A DNA stretch of 64,000 nt from Salibacter sp031581065 (GTDB taxonomy: Bacteria; Bacteroidota; Bacteroidia; Flavobacteriales_G; Salibacteraceae). Shown here in pieces: positions 18,239 to 26,807 of this stretch. Position numbers and translations under genes: made by a program. Positions within the stretch are counted from its first letter, which is position 1; each line of letters begins with the position of its first letter. The stretch lies in NCBI RefSeq assembly GCF_031581065.1, contig NZ_JAVLBN010000007.1, positions 14,766 to 78,765 on the forward strand. Direction: 5' to 3'. The notes under the pieces are model-generated. The model saw only the letters and a program-made list of their open reading frames with translations. It was not told the origin of the DNA and made no database searches.

Positions 18239-18862
18239 TTATTTTATTGATTTTCTAAAAAACAAAAACTCAAATTCTTCTCCGTCCTTGAAGTTCCCGC
18301 GTTTAAAGATTCCAATTTGCGTGGTTGAATCAGCTAAGTTTTGCCTGATACCGTAGCCGTGTAGTTCTTTGTTTCGAAATGATCCGGCTTCGTAGAGCTG
18401 GTTCTGAATAGAGTGAACGCCCTTCACAAAATCGTCTTCTACAAACTTGCCGCGGTAATACTCGGTTTGTTGGGCATTCGTCCTTATTCCCTCACCGTGA
18501 AAATTGCCTGCTTTCATTTCTCCTTTGTAAACGTCTCCGCTGGCGAGGTGATACTCTCCCACTCCATCGGGTTGGCTGAAAGCGAAGTCGCCTCGATACC
18601 AACTGCTATCGGCAAAAGTGATTTTCCCCTTTCCGTGTGCCATGTCATTTTTGAAATCACCCTCGTAAACGAGATTTTCTTTGATCATTTTTCCGCTCAC
18701 CTTTTTGCCACCTTTGAATTGTCCTTCAAAAATGTACCCACATTCGCATTTCAACTTGCCATAGCCATTTTCACAGTTTCCGCTAAGGCACTCGTCCTGT
18801 GCGGTGACATGGATCTGACCGAAAAATAAGAACAACAGAAGAATTTGCCATTTCATGGGCAA
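18239..18862 (-). CDS. Exported MORN-repeat protein
   Basis: 207 residues with signal peptide MPMKWQILLLFLFFGQIHVTAQ. The mature part has several MORN-type repeats of about 22 residues (YIFEGQFKGGKKVSGKM, VYEGDFKNDMAHGKGKI, WYRGDFAFSQPDGVGEY, VYKGEMKAGNFHGEGI, YYRGKFVEDDF). A short cysteine-containing segment at the start (ECLSGNCENGYGKLKCECGY) may form disulfides or bind metal. MORN proteins are mostly scaffolds or lipid-contacting proteins; no specific role is evident. A motif copy (18811-18820) encodes part of the signal peptide (GQI). Confidence 0.82.
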   Translation of the reverse strand: MPMKWQILLLFLFFGQIHVTAQDECLSGNCENGYGKLKCECGYIFEGQFKGGKKVSGKMIKENLVYEGDFKNDMAHGKGKITFADSSWYRGDFAFSQPDGVGEYHLASGDVYKGEMKAGNFHGEGIRTNAQQTEYYRGKFVEDDFVKGVHSIQNQLYEAGSFRNKELHGYGIRQNLADSTTQIGIFKRGNFKDGEEFEFLFFRKSIK

Positions 18863-18903
18863 AAGTTAAGAATAACATCCCAAATTTTACATTACTTTGA
18901 ACC

Positions 18904-19677
18904 ATGGATGTAAGGCAAATACTTTTAGATACAGAATCTACCCTGCGAGATTTTGTTTCCATGATTATGGAACAACAGCATGGTGAGGACTGGATTCAAA
19001 ACAGCGGTTTATCCAGTGAGCGCATCAGGTTACTGGAGGAAGAAAAAGATGCAAATGATGAGCGCAAAATCTCTATCCAGGATGAAAACAGGCTCATCAA
19101 TAACACGAATATCATCGATCTTAAAACGATTATTTCAAAAAACTGGACGGGTGATTTTGAAGTAGCTTTTGGTGATTGGGATACGCTCAGTATTTACCTC
19201 TCTACCCTTTACCGCTACTACGATACTGATAGTCATCAACGAGCCTTACTCACTCATCAAAAGCACTTGATTTTAGGAATTTCCGGTTTTATCAGAAATC
19301 GTATTGTTGTTTACCGGAGCTGGAAAGACGGCAACAAAAAAGGCTTCCCTAAAATTGAAAGTGTTCGCGATAACCTGGGCAATATTTGGGTACCGGGCAA
19401 ACCGAAAAAGATCAAGACCGGACTTACTCTACATCCGGGAGATACCCTAGAGTTTGTTATTACTGGAAAAGATCCTAAAGACCAGGATTTGAGCTACCGC
19501 ATTTATCCGTCAAAATGGAGCACTAATAATGTGCAGCTCATTGAGTTGACAGAAAAACATATTGGGTCACAAACCGTTTTTCACATTGGTATTCGAGGTC
19601 CGCAAAAACATCATGCCTATCCTTTGGGGCACGATGATCGTGTAACTTTTGAATACGAAGTGTTACCCAACGACTAA
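18904..19677 (+). CDS. Hypothetical protein with a possible Swt1-like HEPN N-terminal domain
   Basis: 257 residues without a signal peptide. The first 140 residues are helical. The pattern ESTLRDFVSMIMEQQHGEDWIQ followed by DLKTIISKNWTGDFEVAFGDW resembles the Swt1-type HEPN domain. Where HEPN RNases have RNxxxH this protein has RNRIVVY, so the catalytic histidine seems replaced by tyrosine. The C-terminal 110 residues look beta-rich (LTLHPGDTLEFVITGKDP, LSYRIYPSKWSTNNVQL) and might be a sensing or binding domain. The family call is from remembered motif shape only. Function unknown. Confidence 0.55.
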   Translation: MDVRQILLDTESTLRDFVSMIMEQQHGEDWIQNSGLSSERIRLLEEEKDANDERKISIQDENRLINNTNIIDLKTIISKNWTGDFEVAFGDWDTLSIYLSTLYRYYDTDSHQRALLTHQKHLILGISGFIRNRIVVYRSWKDGNKKGFPKIESVRDNLGNIWVPGKPKKIKTGLTLHPGDTLEFVITGKDPKDQDLSYRIYPSKWSTNNVQLIELTEKHIGSQTVFHIGIRGPQKHHAYPLGHDDRVTFEYEVLPND

Positions 19678-19685
19678 AAAAATCG

Positions 19686-19693
19686 TAAATTTG
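19686..19693 (+). promoter_or_regulatory. -7 promoter box before the alpha/beta hydrolase gene
   Basis: TAAATTTG is an exact TAnnTTTG match 21 bases upstream of the start at 19715. No good -33 box stands at the expected distance. Confidence 0.4.
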
Positions 19694-19714
19694 ATTGTTA
19701 CGCCTTCTTGAACG

Positions 19715-20668
19715 ATGATGGAATTTGACGATTTTTTAACCCGTGACATAGAATTAAAAGATGATTATGAAGGGCACGCAAAGGCCGTGCTGGTTCATTA
19801 TACGCCATCGTCAAGTCACGAAAAAGCAGTACTCTACGTCCACGGTTTTGCCGATTACTTTTTTCAAAAACACCTCGCCCATTTTTATAATGATGAGGGA
19901 TATGCATTTTATGCACTCGATTTACGCAAACACGGCAGATCCATGATGGATCACCAACGCCCCAACTTTGCACGATCTATTACTGAATACTACGAAGAGC
20001 TTGGAAAAGCAGTAGAAATTATTCGGTCAGAGCACAATTATCTTCTGCTCAACGGTCACTCTACTGGCGGACTCATCACCCCGCTGTTCGTGGCAGAGGA
20101 TCCGAAGGGGAAACTCGTTGATGCTCTTTTCCTGAACAGCCCGTTTTTCGCTTTCCCCTATCCCAACTGGATGAAGCGCATGTTACTTCCTGCAATTATC
20201 AATACCGGGAAATTTTTTCCTTACAAACAATTGCCTGCTAAATTCTCAAAGTGTTACGGTCAGAGTATCAACAAAGCACACCATGGCGAATGGGAGTACG
20301 ACACCAGCCTAAAACCGATTGAAGGATTCAATGTGTATTTCGGATGGGTTTACGGAGTTTATAGAGCCCAGAAACGTTTGAGACGAGGCTTACACCTCAA
20401 TATTCCGGTATTCGTTATACACAGTGATCACAGTATATTTAAAATAACTGGCTGGAGCAAAGAATTACAACAAGCCGATGCCGTGTTGAATGTCAACGAC
20501 ATCAGAAAACACAGCGAAAAAATAGGAGAAAATGTAAAGCGCGTTGAAATTGAAAACGCCATGCACGATGTGTTTTTGAGTCCGCCCGATATTCGTCAAA
20601 AAGCCTTTGAAGAACTCCACCACTGGCTGCACGATTTAGAGGTTGACCGGGAGTGGAATGAGGGATAA
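19715..20668 (+). CDS. Alpha/beta hydrolase, monoacylglycerol-lipase-like
   Basis: 317 residues of the serine aminopeptidase S33/Hydrolase_4 group. The oxyanion region is VLYVHGFADYF, the nucleophile elbow NGHSTGG (Ser116), and the likely catalytic His is in ENAMHDVFLS near residue 290. It lacks a signal peptide and is probably cytoplasmic. The long cap region containing YPNWMKRMLLPAIINTGKFFPY suggests a lipophilic ester substrate. Start may be either of two adjacent ATG codons. It is separated from the preceding gene by 37 bp. Confidence 0.85.
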   Translation: MMEFDDFLTRDIELKDDYEGHAKAVLVHYTPSSSHEKAVLYVHGFADYFFQKHLAHFYNDEGYAFYALDLRKHGRSMMDHQRPNFARSITEYYEELGKAVEIIRSEHNYLLLNGHSTGGLITPLFVAEDPKGKLVDALFLNSPFFAFPYPNWMKRMLLPAIINTGKFFPYKQLPAKFSKCYGQSINKAHHGEWEYDTSLKPIEGFNVYFGWVYGVYRAQKRLRRGLHLNIPVFVIHSDHSIFKITGWSKELQQADAVLNVNDIRKHSEKIGENVKRVEIENAMHDVFLSPPDIRQKAFEELHHWLHDLEVDREWNEG

Positions 20669-20701
20669 AACTGCTCATAAATAAACAAGTATATCAGACA
20701 G

Positions 20702-21292
20702 ATGATTAAATCAGCTTTCATTTTTCTGCTCACATTGAGTCTATTTTCTTGTTCATCTAAAACTAATAGCACTCATTTTAAACCTGAAATAAAAGTTCTA
20801 TCAGACAGTACTATACTTTTCAATAAGAACCTTATCAAGATTGACAGATTAGAGGATAAGCTCAATTTACATACTCGAAAATACGGAGATGTTAATCACG
20901 TTATAGTAGAGGCTGAAAGAAATCAGGATATGAGCATTATTGAAGAAATACAAAGACTATTGGCAGCTGATTCTGTCAACACGATAACTTATGTACTCGA
21001 AGGAGATTCGTCAACTGCTTCATTAATAGATGCTTCTAATCTTACTACTCTTAAACTTCACAAAGATGGTATCGTATCAGTTGATGGTCAAAAAGCGAAA
21101 AGCAATACCGCAATTCAGAATTTGATTCAGCAAAGTATCAACAATAATAAAGATCAGGTTATTGAGCTATCAATTGATACCGGAGTTGGCTATGATATGT
21201 ACATAGCAAAAAAGCATGAGCTTCAAACAGTAGTGAGTAGAATCGATTCTTCATTATATATTGAAGAAGAGTCTTTTCAATATTATAGATAG
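20702..21292 (+). CDS. Lipoprotein of unknown function
   Basis: 196 residues. The signal peptide ends in a lipobox (LSLFSC, Cys about 17), so the mature protein is a lipoprotein. The rest is about 180 residues with no motif I recognise; the section DGIVSVDGQKAKSNTAIQNLIQQ looks like a compact alpha/beta domain. A terminator follows at 21308-21328. No neighbour suggests a function. Confidence 0.65.
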   Translation: MIKSAFIFLLTLSLFSCSSKTNSTHFKPEIKVLSDSTILFNKNLIKIDRLEDKLNLHTRKYGDVNHVIVEAERNQDMSIIEEIQRLLAADSVNTITYVLEGDSSTASLIDASNLTTLKLHKDGIVSVDGQKAKSNTAIQNLIQQSINNNKDQVIELSIDTGVGYDMYIAKKHELQTVVSRIDSSLYIEEESFQYYR

Positions 21293-21307
21293 TCTATTAT
21301 TTTAAGT

Positions 21308-21328
21308 TCAAGAACAGTCTTGATTTTT
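21308..21328 (+). terminator. Rho-independent terminator after the lipoprotein gene
   Basis: A perfect 6-bp stem, TCAAGA/TCTTGA (21308-21313 and 21318-21323), with a 4-nt loop (ACAG) is followed directly by TTTTT. Confidence 0.65.
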
Positions 21329-21392
21329 AGATGGTAATTTGAATTGTATACTAATCTTATTAAGTTTATAATCACTTTACCTAAAAACAGAT

Positions 21393-22550
21393 ATGAAACA
21401 ACCAATCATCTTGATTGTGGGAATTTGCTTTCTTTTTTGCTTTAACGGGTGTGAGAAAGAAAGTGAATCCGAGAGTAAACAGTCTTCCGGTATTAAAAAT
21501 CTCAAACTTTCTGGTTCTGACTGTGAAAGCTTTGTGAGATTAATCAGTGGACCTCATTTTGAAGAATTCAATGATATCATTCAGACCAATGATGGAGGTT
21601 ATGCATTTTGTGGCTACACAAATACAGAGGCAGAAAGCGAAAAGGATATTCTCATAGTAAAAACTGATTGCTACGGTAAAACAGAATGGATGCAAAAAGT
21701 ATCAAACGAACATTCTGATTACGGGAAAAGTATCATTCAATTATCGACAGGTGACTATTTAATATCAGCTACTTACATGGAAAATCAATTAGTGGCTCAT
21801 GGCAACTCACAATCAGCTCAATTGATAAAGATTGCCGAGAATGGTGAATTATTGTGGAAAAGGGATGAGGATTCACATGTTTCCAACCAGGAAATAAGAA
21901 AGACTAAAGATGAAAATCTATTGCTTTTCAGCTCGTATGAAAATGGTGATTACACGTTAAAAAAAATCACACCTTCGGGTAATGAACTATGGAAAAAGAC
22001 CTATGAAATTGTTGGTACAATAACTGATGTAAAAGTATATGACAATGGCGAAATAATGCTGAGTGGTTCGAGTAGTGATAGTATTGTTTTGACTAAGCTA
22101 TCGAGACAGGGAGATACCATTTGGGCTAAGAAAAGTGCCCGGGGAAACAGCATTGGCCTTGTTGTTTCAGATTCGAGCATATTCGTCAACAGCGAACAAA
22201 GAAAATCAAATACAGAATTTGAATATTTTATATCGAAATTTGATTTTAAGGGTGATTTAGTTTGGCAAAAACCATTAGAAGAATTTGGAGTTAATACATC
22301 GAATTTAATCACTAAAACTCATGATAATCACTTATTGATCGTTTTCAATTATTCTACTGGCTTAAAGTTTCTAAAGCTGAATAGCATTGATGCAACAGTT
22401 TTAAATGAAACACAGCTCAATCTCCCTAATTCGTTTTTTAAAGATTTAATCTCAACTGATGATAACGGCTTTATCTTATGTGGCAGGAATCGAATTTCTT
22501 TAGGAAATTCTGAAGGGCTTGTAGTAAAAACTGATCAATATGGAAATTGA
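21393..22550 (+). CDS. Lipoprotein with repeated beta-propeller-like blades
   Basis: 385 residues with lipobox FCFNGC (Cys about 20). At least five repeats of about 45 residues share a turn-strand pattern with a tryptophan after a G-[DE]-x-[LIV]-W or equivalent: GKTEWMQK, GELLWKRD, GNELWKKT, GDTIWAKK, GDLVWQKP. This is typical of surface beta-propellers with 'delta-60'-like blades. It probably binds or displays a ligand at the cell surface. The next gene's frame overlaps its 3' end only if an early upstream ATG is used, which I reject. Confidence 0.7.
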   Translation: MKQPIILIVGICFLFCFNGCEKESESESKQSSGIKNLKLSGSDCESFVRLISGPHFEEFNDIIQTNDGGYAFCGYTNTEAESEKDILIVKTDCYGKTEWMQKVSNEHSDYGKSIIQLSTGDYLISATYMENQLVAHGNSQSAQLIKIAENGELLWKRDEDSHVSNQEIRKTKDENLLLFSSYENGDYTLKKITPSGNELWKKTYEIVGTITDVKVYDNGEIMLSGSSSDSIVLTKLSRQGDTIWAKKSARGNSIGLVVSDSSIFVNSEQRKSNTEFEYFISKFDFKGDLVWQKPLEEFGVNTSNLITKTHDNHLLIVFNYSTGLKFLKLNSIDATVLNETQLNLPNSFFKDLISTDDNGFILCGRNRISLGNSEGLVVKTDQYGN

Positions 22551-22575
22551 ACTTTATAGACAAAACCAAAGAAAA

Positions 22576-22989
22576 ATGAATCAACTTGTATTCTTTTTAT
22601 CCTTTTTGATGTATTTGACTTCCTGTCAAAAAGATGATGAAAAAACTGAAGTCATTGAAACTGTTGATTACAGGAATGAAATCGTAGGTGATTATAAAGG
22701 AGTATATGTTTACAGTTCCTATGATAACAACAATGACACATTAAATCATGATACAAATGATGTGGTTATTACTTTAAAAAAGAAAGAACATGACTCTTTA
22801 GTTGAAGCTGAATTTGAACCCACTCTTACTGAATCCAAAAAAACTTTTAACTTAAAATACAGAAATGGAAAGTTGATCTCGAGTATAGAGAACCACCCTC
22901 CTTCCTTTAGTTTTTCAGGCGATAGTTTGTATTTCTATTATCATCCGGTTTCAGGACCTATATTTCACAGATGCTACACAATTAAATAG
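22576..22989 (+). CDS. Small lipoprotein of unknown function
   Basis: 137 residues from the ATG that opens a lipoprotein signal (MNQLVFFLSFLMYLTSC); an in-frame ATG 36 bp upstream overlaps the previous gene and gives a polar N-terminus, so it is less likely. The mature part is acidic, with strands suggestive of a small beta-barrel or lipocalin-like fold (VGDYKGVYVYSSYDNNND, LKYRNGKLISS). Function unknown. It follows another lipoprotein gene by 25 bp. Confidence 0.62.
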   Translation: MNQLVFFLSFLMYLTSCQKDDEKTEVIETVDYRNEIVGDYKGVYVYSSYDNNNDTLNHDTNDVVITLKKKEHDSLVEAEFEPTLTESKKTFNLKYRNGKLISSIENHPPSFSFSGDSLYFYYHPVSGPIFHRCYTIK

Positions 22990-22994
22990 TATAT

Positions 22995-23002
22995 TAGCTT
23001 TG
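22995..23002 (+). promoter_or_regulatory. -7 promoter box before the serine hydrolase gene
   Basis: TAGCTTTG matches TAnnTTTG exactly and lies 17 bases before the start at 23020. No clear -33 box. Confidence 0.4.
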
Positions 23003-23019
23003 ACTATCAATTAATAAAG

Positions 23020-24324
23020 ATGAAAACGAAAGCATTCAATATCTTACTAGGGCTAGTACTTTTTTCACAATGTATTAATGCTCAAATGTACTTCCCTCCT
23101 AACAATTCAAATGATTGGGAAACAACTTTACCTTCAAGCCTCAATTGGTGCCAAAGTGAAATTGATAGTCTTTACGCTTTTTTGAATATCAATAACACCA
23201 AAGCATTCATCTTACTTAAAGATGGCAAAATCGTCCTGGAACATTATACAAAAGGTCATTCTGCCTCATCAAACTGGTACTGGGCATCAGCGGGTAAAAC
23301 GATTACGGCTTTTGCAGTTGGGATTGCACAACAGGAAGGCTACTTATCTGTTACTGATAAAACCTCAACTTATCTCGGTCAGGGTTGGACGAGTTGCACG
23401 CCTCAACAGGAAGAGAAGATTACTATTTGGAATCAGCTTACCATGACAACCGGTTTAGATGACAATGTCTCTAACCCTTTCTGTACTGAAGACTCCTGCC
23501 TGCAATATCTATCTGATGCGGGAACAAGATGGGCATATCATAATGCTCCTTACACACTGTTGAGAGATGTAATTGAAAATGCAACGGGACTTGGGTTGAA
23601 TATCTACATCAACCAAAAACTCAAAAATCCTACCGGGATGAATGGGTTATTTGTTCAACAAGGTGACAACAGCGTTTATTTTAGTACGGCAAGAAGTATG
23701 GCTCGCTTTGGACTACTGGCACTCAACAATGGTAACTGGAATGGAACTCAGGTTCTGACCGATTCCAATTACTTCAATTCAATGGTGAATACATCCCAAA
23801 ATCTAAACAAATCATACGGCTATTTATGGTGGCTCAACGGAAAAGAGTCTTACATGATACCACAGTCTCAAATGGTTTTTCAAGGCAGTAAAATTCCCAA
23901 TGCTCCTGATGATATGTATTCTGCAATGGGACTTAATGGACAATTCATCAATGTAATTCCTTCAAAAAACATGGTTTGGATAAGAATGGGAGAAGCTCCG
24001 GATAACTCTCTTGTACCGTACGTACTCAATAATGAGATTTGGAAAAGGATAAATGATCTGGAATGTGAAGCACTATCAACTAAGGAGAAAAGCAATAATA
24101 GTGAATGGAAAATATACCCTAACCCTGTAACAGATTACCTTAAAGTATCGTCAGGTAAACTTCATACTCCGTTTAAATATTCCATCTATAACACGAAAGG
24201 TATTCTCGTTAAAGAAGGTGTTTACAGAAAAGGAATTGACTTATCACAGCTATCAAATGGAGTATACTATTTATCAGCCAATAATAAAGAGGGTAACAAT
24301 GTGATTAAGTTTATTAAGAACTAG
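23020..24324 (+). CDS. Secreted beta-lactamase-family serine hydrolase with T9SS sorting domain
   Basis: 434 residues. The signal peptide is MKTKAFNILLGLVLFSQCINAQ. The hydrolase domain has the SxxK motif SAGK (Ser90, Lys93) and a Tyr motif YHN in RWAYHNAPYTLLRDVIE, typical of class C beta-lactamase/esterase/D-aminopeptidase relatives (PF00144). The C-terminal 75 residues are a type A sorting domain (IYPNPVTDYLKVSSG to NGVYYLSANNKEG), so the enzyme is exported by the type IX system. Substrate unknown; it is more likely an esterase or peptidase than a resistance enzyme. One motif copy at 23751-23760. Confidence 0.87.
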   Translation: MKTKAFNILLGLVLFSQCINAQMYFPPNNSNDWETTLPSSLNWCQSEIDSLYAFLNINNTKAFILLKDGKIVLEHYTKGHSASSNWYWASAGKTITAFAVGIAQQEGYLSVTDKTSTYLGQGWTSCTPQQEEKITIWNQLTMTTGLDDNVSNPFCTEDSCLQYLSDAGTRWAYHNAPYTLLRDVIENATGLGLNIYINQKLKNPTGMNGLFVQQGDNSVYFSTARSMARFGLLALNNGNWNGTQVLTDSNYFNSMVNTSQNLNKSYGYLWWLNGKESYMIPQSQMVFQGSKIPNAPDDMYSAMGLNGQFINVIPSKNMVWIRMGEAPDNSLVPYVLNNEIWKRINDLECEALSTKEKSNNSEWKIYPNPVTDYLKVSSGKLHTPFKYSIYNTKGILVKEGVYRKGIDLSQLSNGVYYLSANNKEGNNVIKFIKN

Positions 24325-24341
24325 TTGGTACTTTAATGAGA

Positions 24342-24375
24342 TTTAGGCTAAAGCTCCTAAAATAAATTAGTTTTG
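24342..24375 (+). promoter_or_regulatory. Probable promoter of the MBOAT gene
   Basis: TAGTTTTG (24368-24375) matches the -7 consensus exactly, with TTTA 22 bases upstream (24342-24345). The start at 24419 follows after about 43 nt. Confidence 0.42.
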
Positions 24376-24418
24376 GAGAGATCAATGAATAAAGGAAAAA
24401 GCTCTACCAGGTTATAAT

Positions 24419-25867
24419 ATGCTCTTCAACTCTCTTGACTTTGCTGTTTTTCTGCCTATCGTTTTTATCCTTTACTGGTTTGTCACCAACAAAAACTTAA
24501 AATTTCAGAACCTGTTAATTGTTGTAGCCAGCTATGTCTTTTACGGATGGTGGGACTGGAGATTCCTCTCTCTTATATTCTTCAGTACGATTGTGGACTA
24601 CTCAGTTGGATTGGGTCTGAATAAAACCTCATCAAAAAGAAAAAGAAAGTTGCTATTATGGACGAGCATTGCCGTTAATATCGGCTTTTTAGGCTTTTTC
24701 AAATACTACAACTTTTTTCTCGAAAACTTTATAGCTGCTTTTTCACTCTTCGGAAAAGAGATCAGCGGGAGTTCGTTAAACATTATTCTACCGGTAGGCA
24801 TCAGTTTTTATACATTTCAAACATTGAGTTACACGATAGACGTCTATAAAAAGAAACTAGAACCCACTTCAAACTTTATATCTTTTTCGGCTTTCGTGAG
24901 TTTTTTCCCACAGTTAGTTGCCGGGCCAATTGAACGAGCTACCAACCTACTACCACAGTTTTACAAAAGAAGAGTCTTCGATTACACAAAAGCTGCGGAC
25001 GGAATGCGGCAAATACTTTGGGGGCTTTTCAAAAAAGTAGTAATCGCTGATAACTGCGCTGAGTTTGCCGATCAAATCTTCAATAACTCTGCTGATCTAA
25101 ATGGAAGTACTTTATTACTGGGTGCCTTCTTCTTTACTTTTCAAATTTACGGGGACTTCTCAGGTTATTCTGATATCGCTATCGGAACAGCGAGATTATT
25201 CGGTTTTAATCTGATGAAAAACTTTGCCTTCCCCTACTTTTCTAGAGACATTGCTGAATTTTGGAGACGCTGGCACATATCGCTCTCAACTTGGTTCAGG
25301 GACTATCTTTACATCCCGCTCGGTGGCAGCCGTGGATCTAACGCAATGAAAGTGAGAAACACATTCATCATTTTTATTGTCAGTGGGTTTTGGCACGGAG
25401 CAAACTGGACATTTATCGTTTGGGGAGCTCTCAATGCACTCTATTTTCTCCCTTTACTAATCACAAAAAACAATCGGAATAACATGGAGGTCGTTTCCGG
25501 TAAGTATTTGCCCGGCTTCAAAGAATTTGGTTTAATAACACTAACATTTTCACTTACGGTTTTCACCTGGATATTTTTCAGAGCCGAAAACATCTCTCAC
25601 GCTTTTAGTTACATCGGTGGAATATTGAATGAGTCGTTATTTGATATTCCTGAATTTGAAGGCAGACTCAAAGCCTTGAGAACGATTATTCTAATCGCAT
25701 TTTTTGTTCTTGCAGAGTGGTTTGGCAGAAAAGAGAAATTTGCAATAGCGAATCTCGCTAACGTTAACAAAAAAGCTATCAGATGGTCAGTTTATTGTTT
25801 AATCATGTTTCTAATCGCAATGTATATGCAAACTGAAGAAACTCCATTTATATACTTTCAGTTTTAA
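24419..25867 (+). CDS. MBOAT-family membrane O-acyltransferase (AlgI/DltB-like)
   Basis: 482 residues with about ten membrane segments. The segment LPVGISFYTFQTLSYTIDVYK, the FFPQLVAGPIERATNLLPQF block, FWRRWHISLSTWFRDYLYIPLGG and the catalytic-His motif SGFWHGANWTF are diagnostic for the AlgI-type MBOAT family. These proteins move acyl groups across the membrane for O-acetylation of exported polysaccharides. The downstream SGNH-like protein, 13 bp away, is the usual partner. The gap between the two genes is occupied by a copy of the dispersed motif (25869-25878). Confidence 0.92.
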   Translation: MLFNSLDFAVFLPIVFILYWFVTNKNLKFQNLLIVVASYVFYGWWDWRFLSLIFFSTIVDYSVGLGLNKTSSKRKRKLLLWTSIAVNIGFLGFFKYYNFFLENFIAAFSLFGKEISGSSLNIILPVGISFYTFQTLSYTIDVYKKKLEPTSNFISFSAFVSFFPQLVAGPIERATNLLPQFYKRRVFDYTKAADGMRQILWGLFKKVVIADNCAEFADQIFNNSADLNGSTLLLGAFFFTFQIYGDFSGYSDIAIGTARLFGFNLMKNFAFPYFSRDIAEFWRRWHISLSTWFRDYLYIPLGGSRGSNAMKVRNTFIIFIVSGFWHGANWTFIVWGALNALYFLPLLITKNNRNNMEVVSGKYLPGFKEFGLITLTFSLTVFTWIFFRAENISHAFSYIGGILNESLFDIPEFEGRLKALRTIILIAFFVLAEWFGRKEKFAIANLANVNKKAIRWSVYCLIMFLIAMYMQTEETPFIYFQF

Positions 25868-25880
25868 TGGTCAGATCCAA

Positions 25881-26807
25881 ATGAAAAAATACATACGCAA
25901 CATATTTCTGCTCACCGGCAGCTTCATAGTTTTCTATGTTGTGGGAATCATTCTGTTTGGAGAATTAACACCATCATTGTTTACCCAAAATTTGAACTAC
26001 AGAATAGGAACTTACGGTCACTCCTTCACTCGCCTCAAAGAAGTGAAAGATGTAAAAGATGTGGACATCTTATTCTTAGGCTCCTCTCATGCTTACAGAG
26101 GGTTTGATCCAGGAATTTACAAAAGAAATGGATTAAAAGTCTTTAACCTGGGCACGAGCTCCCAAACACCAATTCAAACTCACCTACTCTTAAACAGATA
26201 CTTAAAAAACCTCAACCCAAAACTCATCATTTACGATGTTTATCCTGAGACATTTTCCTCAGATGGTGTTGAATCAGCTGTAGATATCATTGCCAATGAC
26301 AAAAACGATATGAATTCGTTAAAAATGGCTTTCAACATCAACCATATCAAGGTTTATAATACTTTAATCTATGGTATTTATCGAGACTTACTTAACCTAA
26401 ACGAAAATTATAAAGAACCTGAATGTAAACGAGGTGGCTGTTACATTTCAGGTGGGTTTGTGCAAGAAAAGTTATCCTTTTATTCGAAAAAAGAATTGAA
26501 GGAGAAAAAAATCGAAATAGACCCAAAACAGCTTAAAGCATTTGAAAACATCAGGAAAGAACTTGACAAAAAAAGGATACCGCTAATCCTGGTTTACTCT
26601 CCTATTACATCAAACGACTATCAGCGGTACACGAACAACGATAGTTTTGACTCTCTCATGCAGAGCTACTCTACCTACTACAACTTCAATAAAAATCTAA
26701 ATCTTAATGACTCAATTTATTTTTACGACTCTAACCATCTCAACCAACTGGGAGTCAATATCTACAATAAAGAAATCTTATCAAGATTAGAGCTTATTAA
26801 AGACTAA
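25881..26807 (+). CDS. SGNH-like O-acyltransferase partner protein
   Basis: 308 residues with one N-terminal membrane anchor (IFLLTGSFIVFYVVGIILFG). The exported domain has an SGNH-type block I motif (ILFLGSSHAYRGFD) and a C-terminal D..H motif (YDSNHLNQLG) that would complete a Ser-Asp-His triad. It resembles AlgJ/AlgX/DltD-type partners of MBOAT proteins, which place the acyl group on a periplasmic or surface polymer. The polymer is unknown. It converges with the desaturase gene with a 4-bp overlap of stop codons. Confidence 0.75.
   Translation: MKKYIRNIFLLTGSFIVFYVVGIILFGELTPSLFTQNLNYRIGTYGHSFTRLKEVKDVKDVDILFLGSSHAYRGFDPGIYKRNGLKVFNLGTSSQTPIQTHLLLNRYLKNLNPKLIIYDVYPETFSSDGVESAVDIIANDKNDMNSLKMAFNINHIKVYNTLIYGIYRDLLNLNENYKEPECKRGGCYISGGFVQEKLSFYSKKELKEKKIEIDPKQLKAFENIRKELDKKRIPLILVYSPITSNDYQRYTNNDSFDSLMQSYSTYYNFNKNLNLNDSIYFYDSNHLNQLGVNIYNKEILSRLELIKD

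Noticed and set aside
22540..22575. Upstream start of the small lipoprotein
   Set aside because: That start overlaps the previous gene and removes the lipoprotein signal; ATG 22576 gives a good lipobox.
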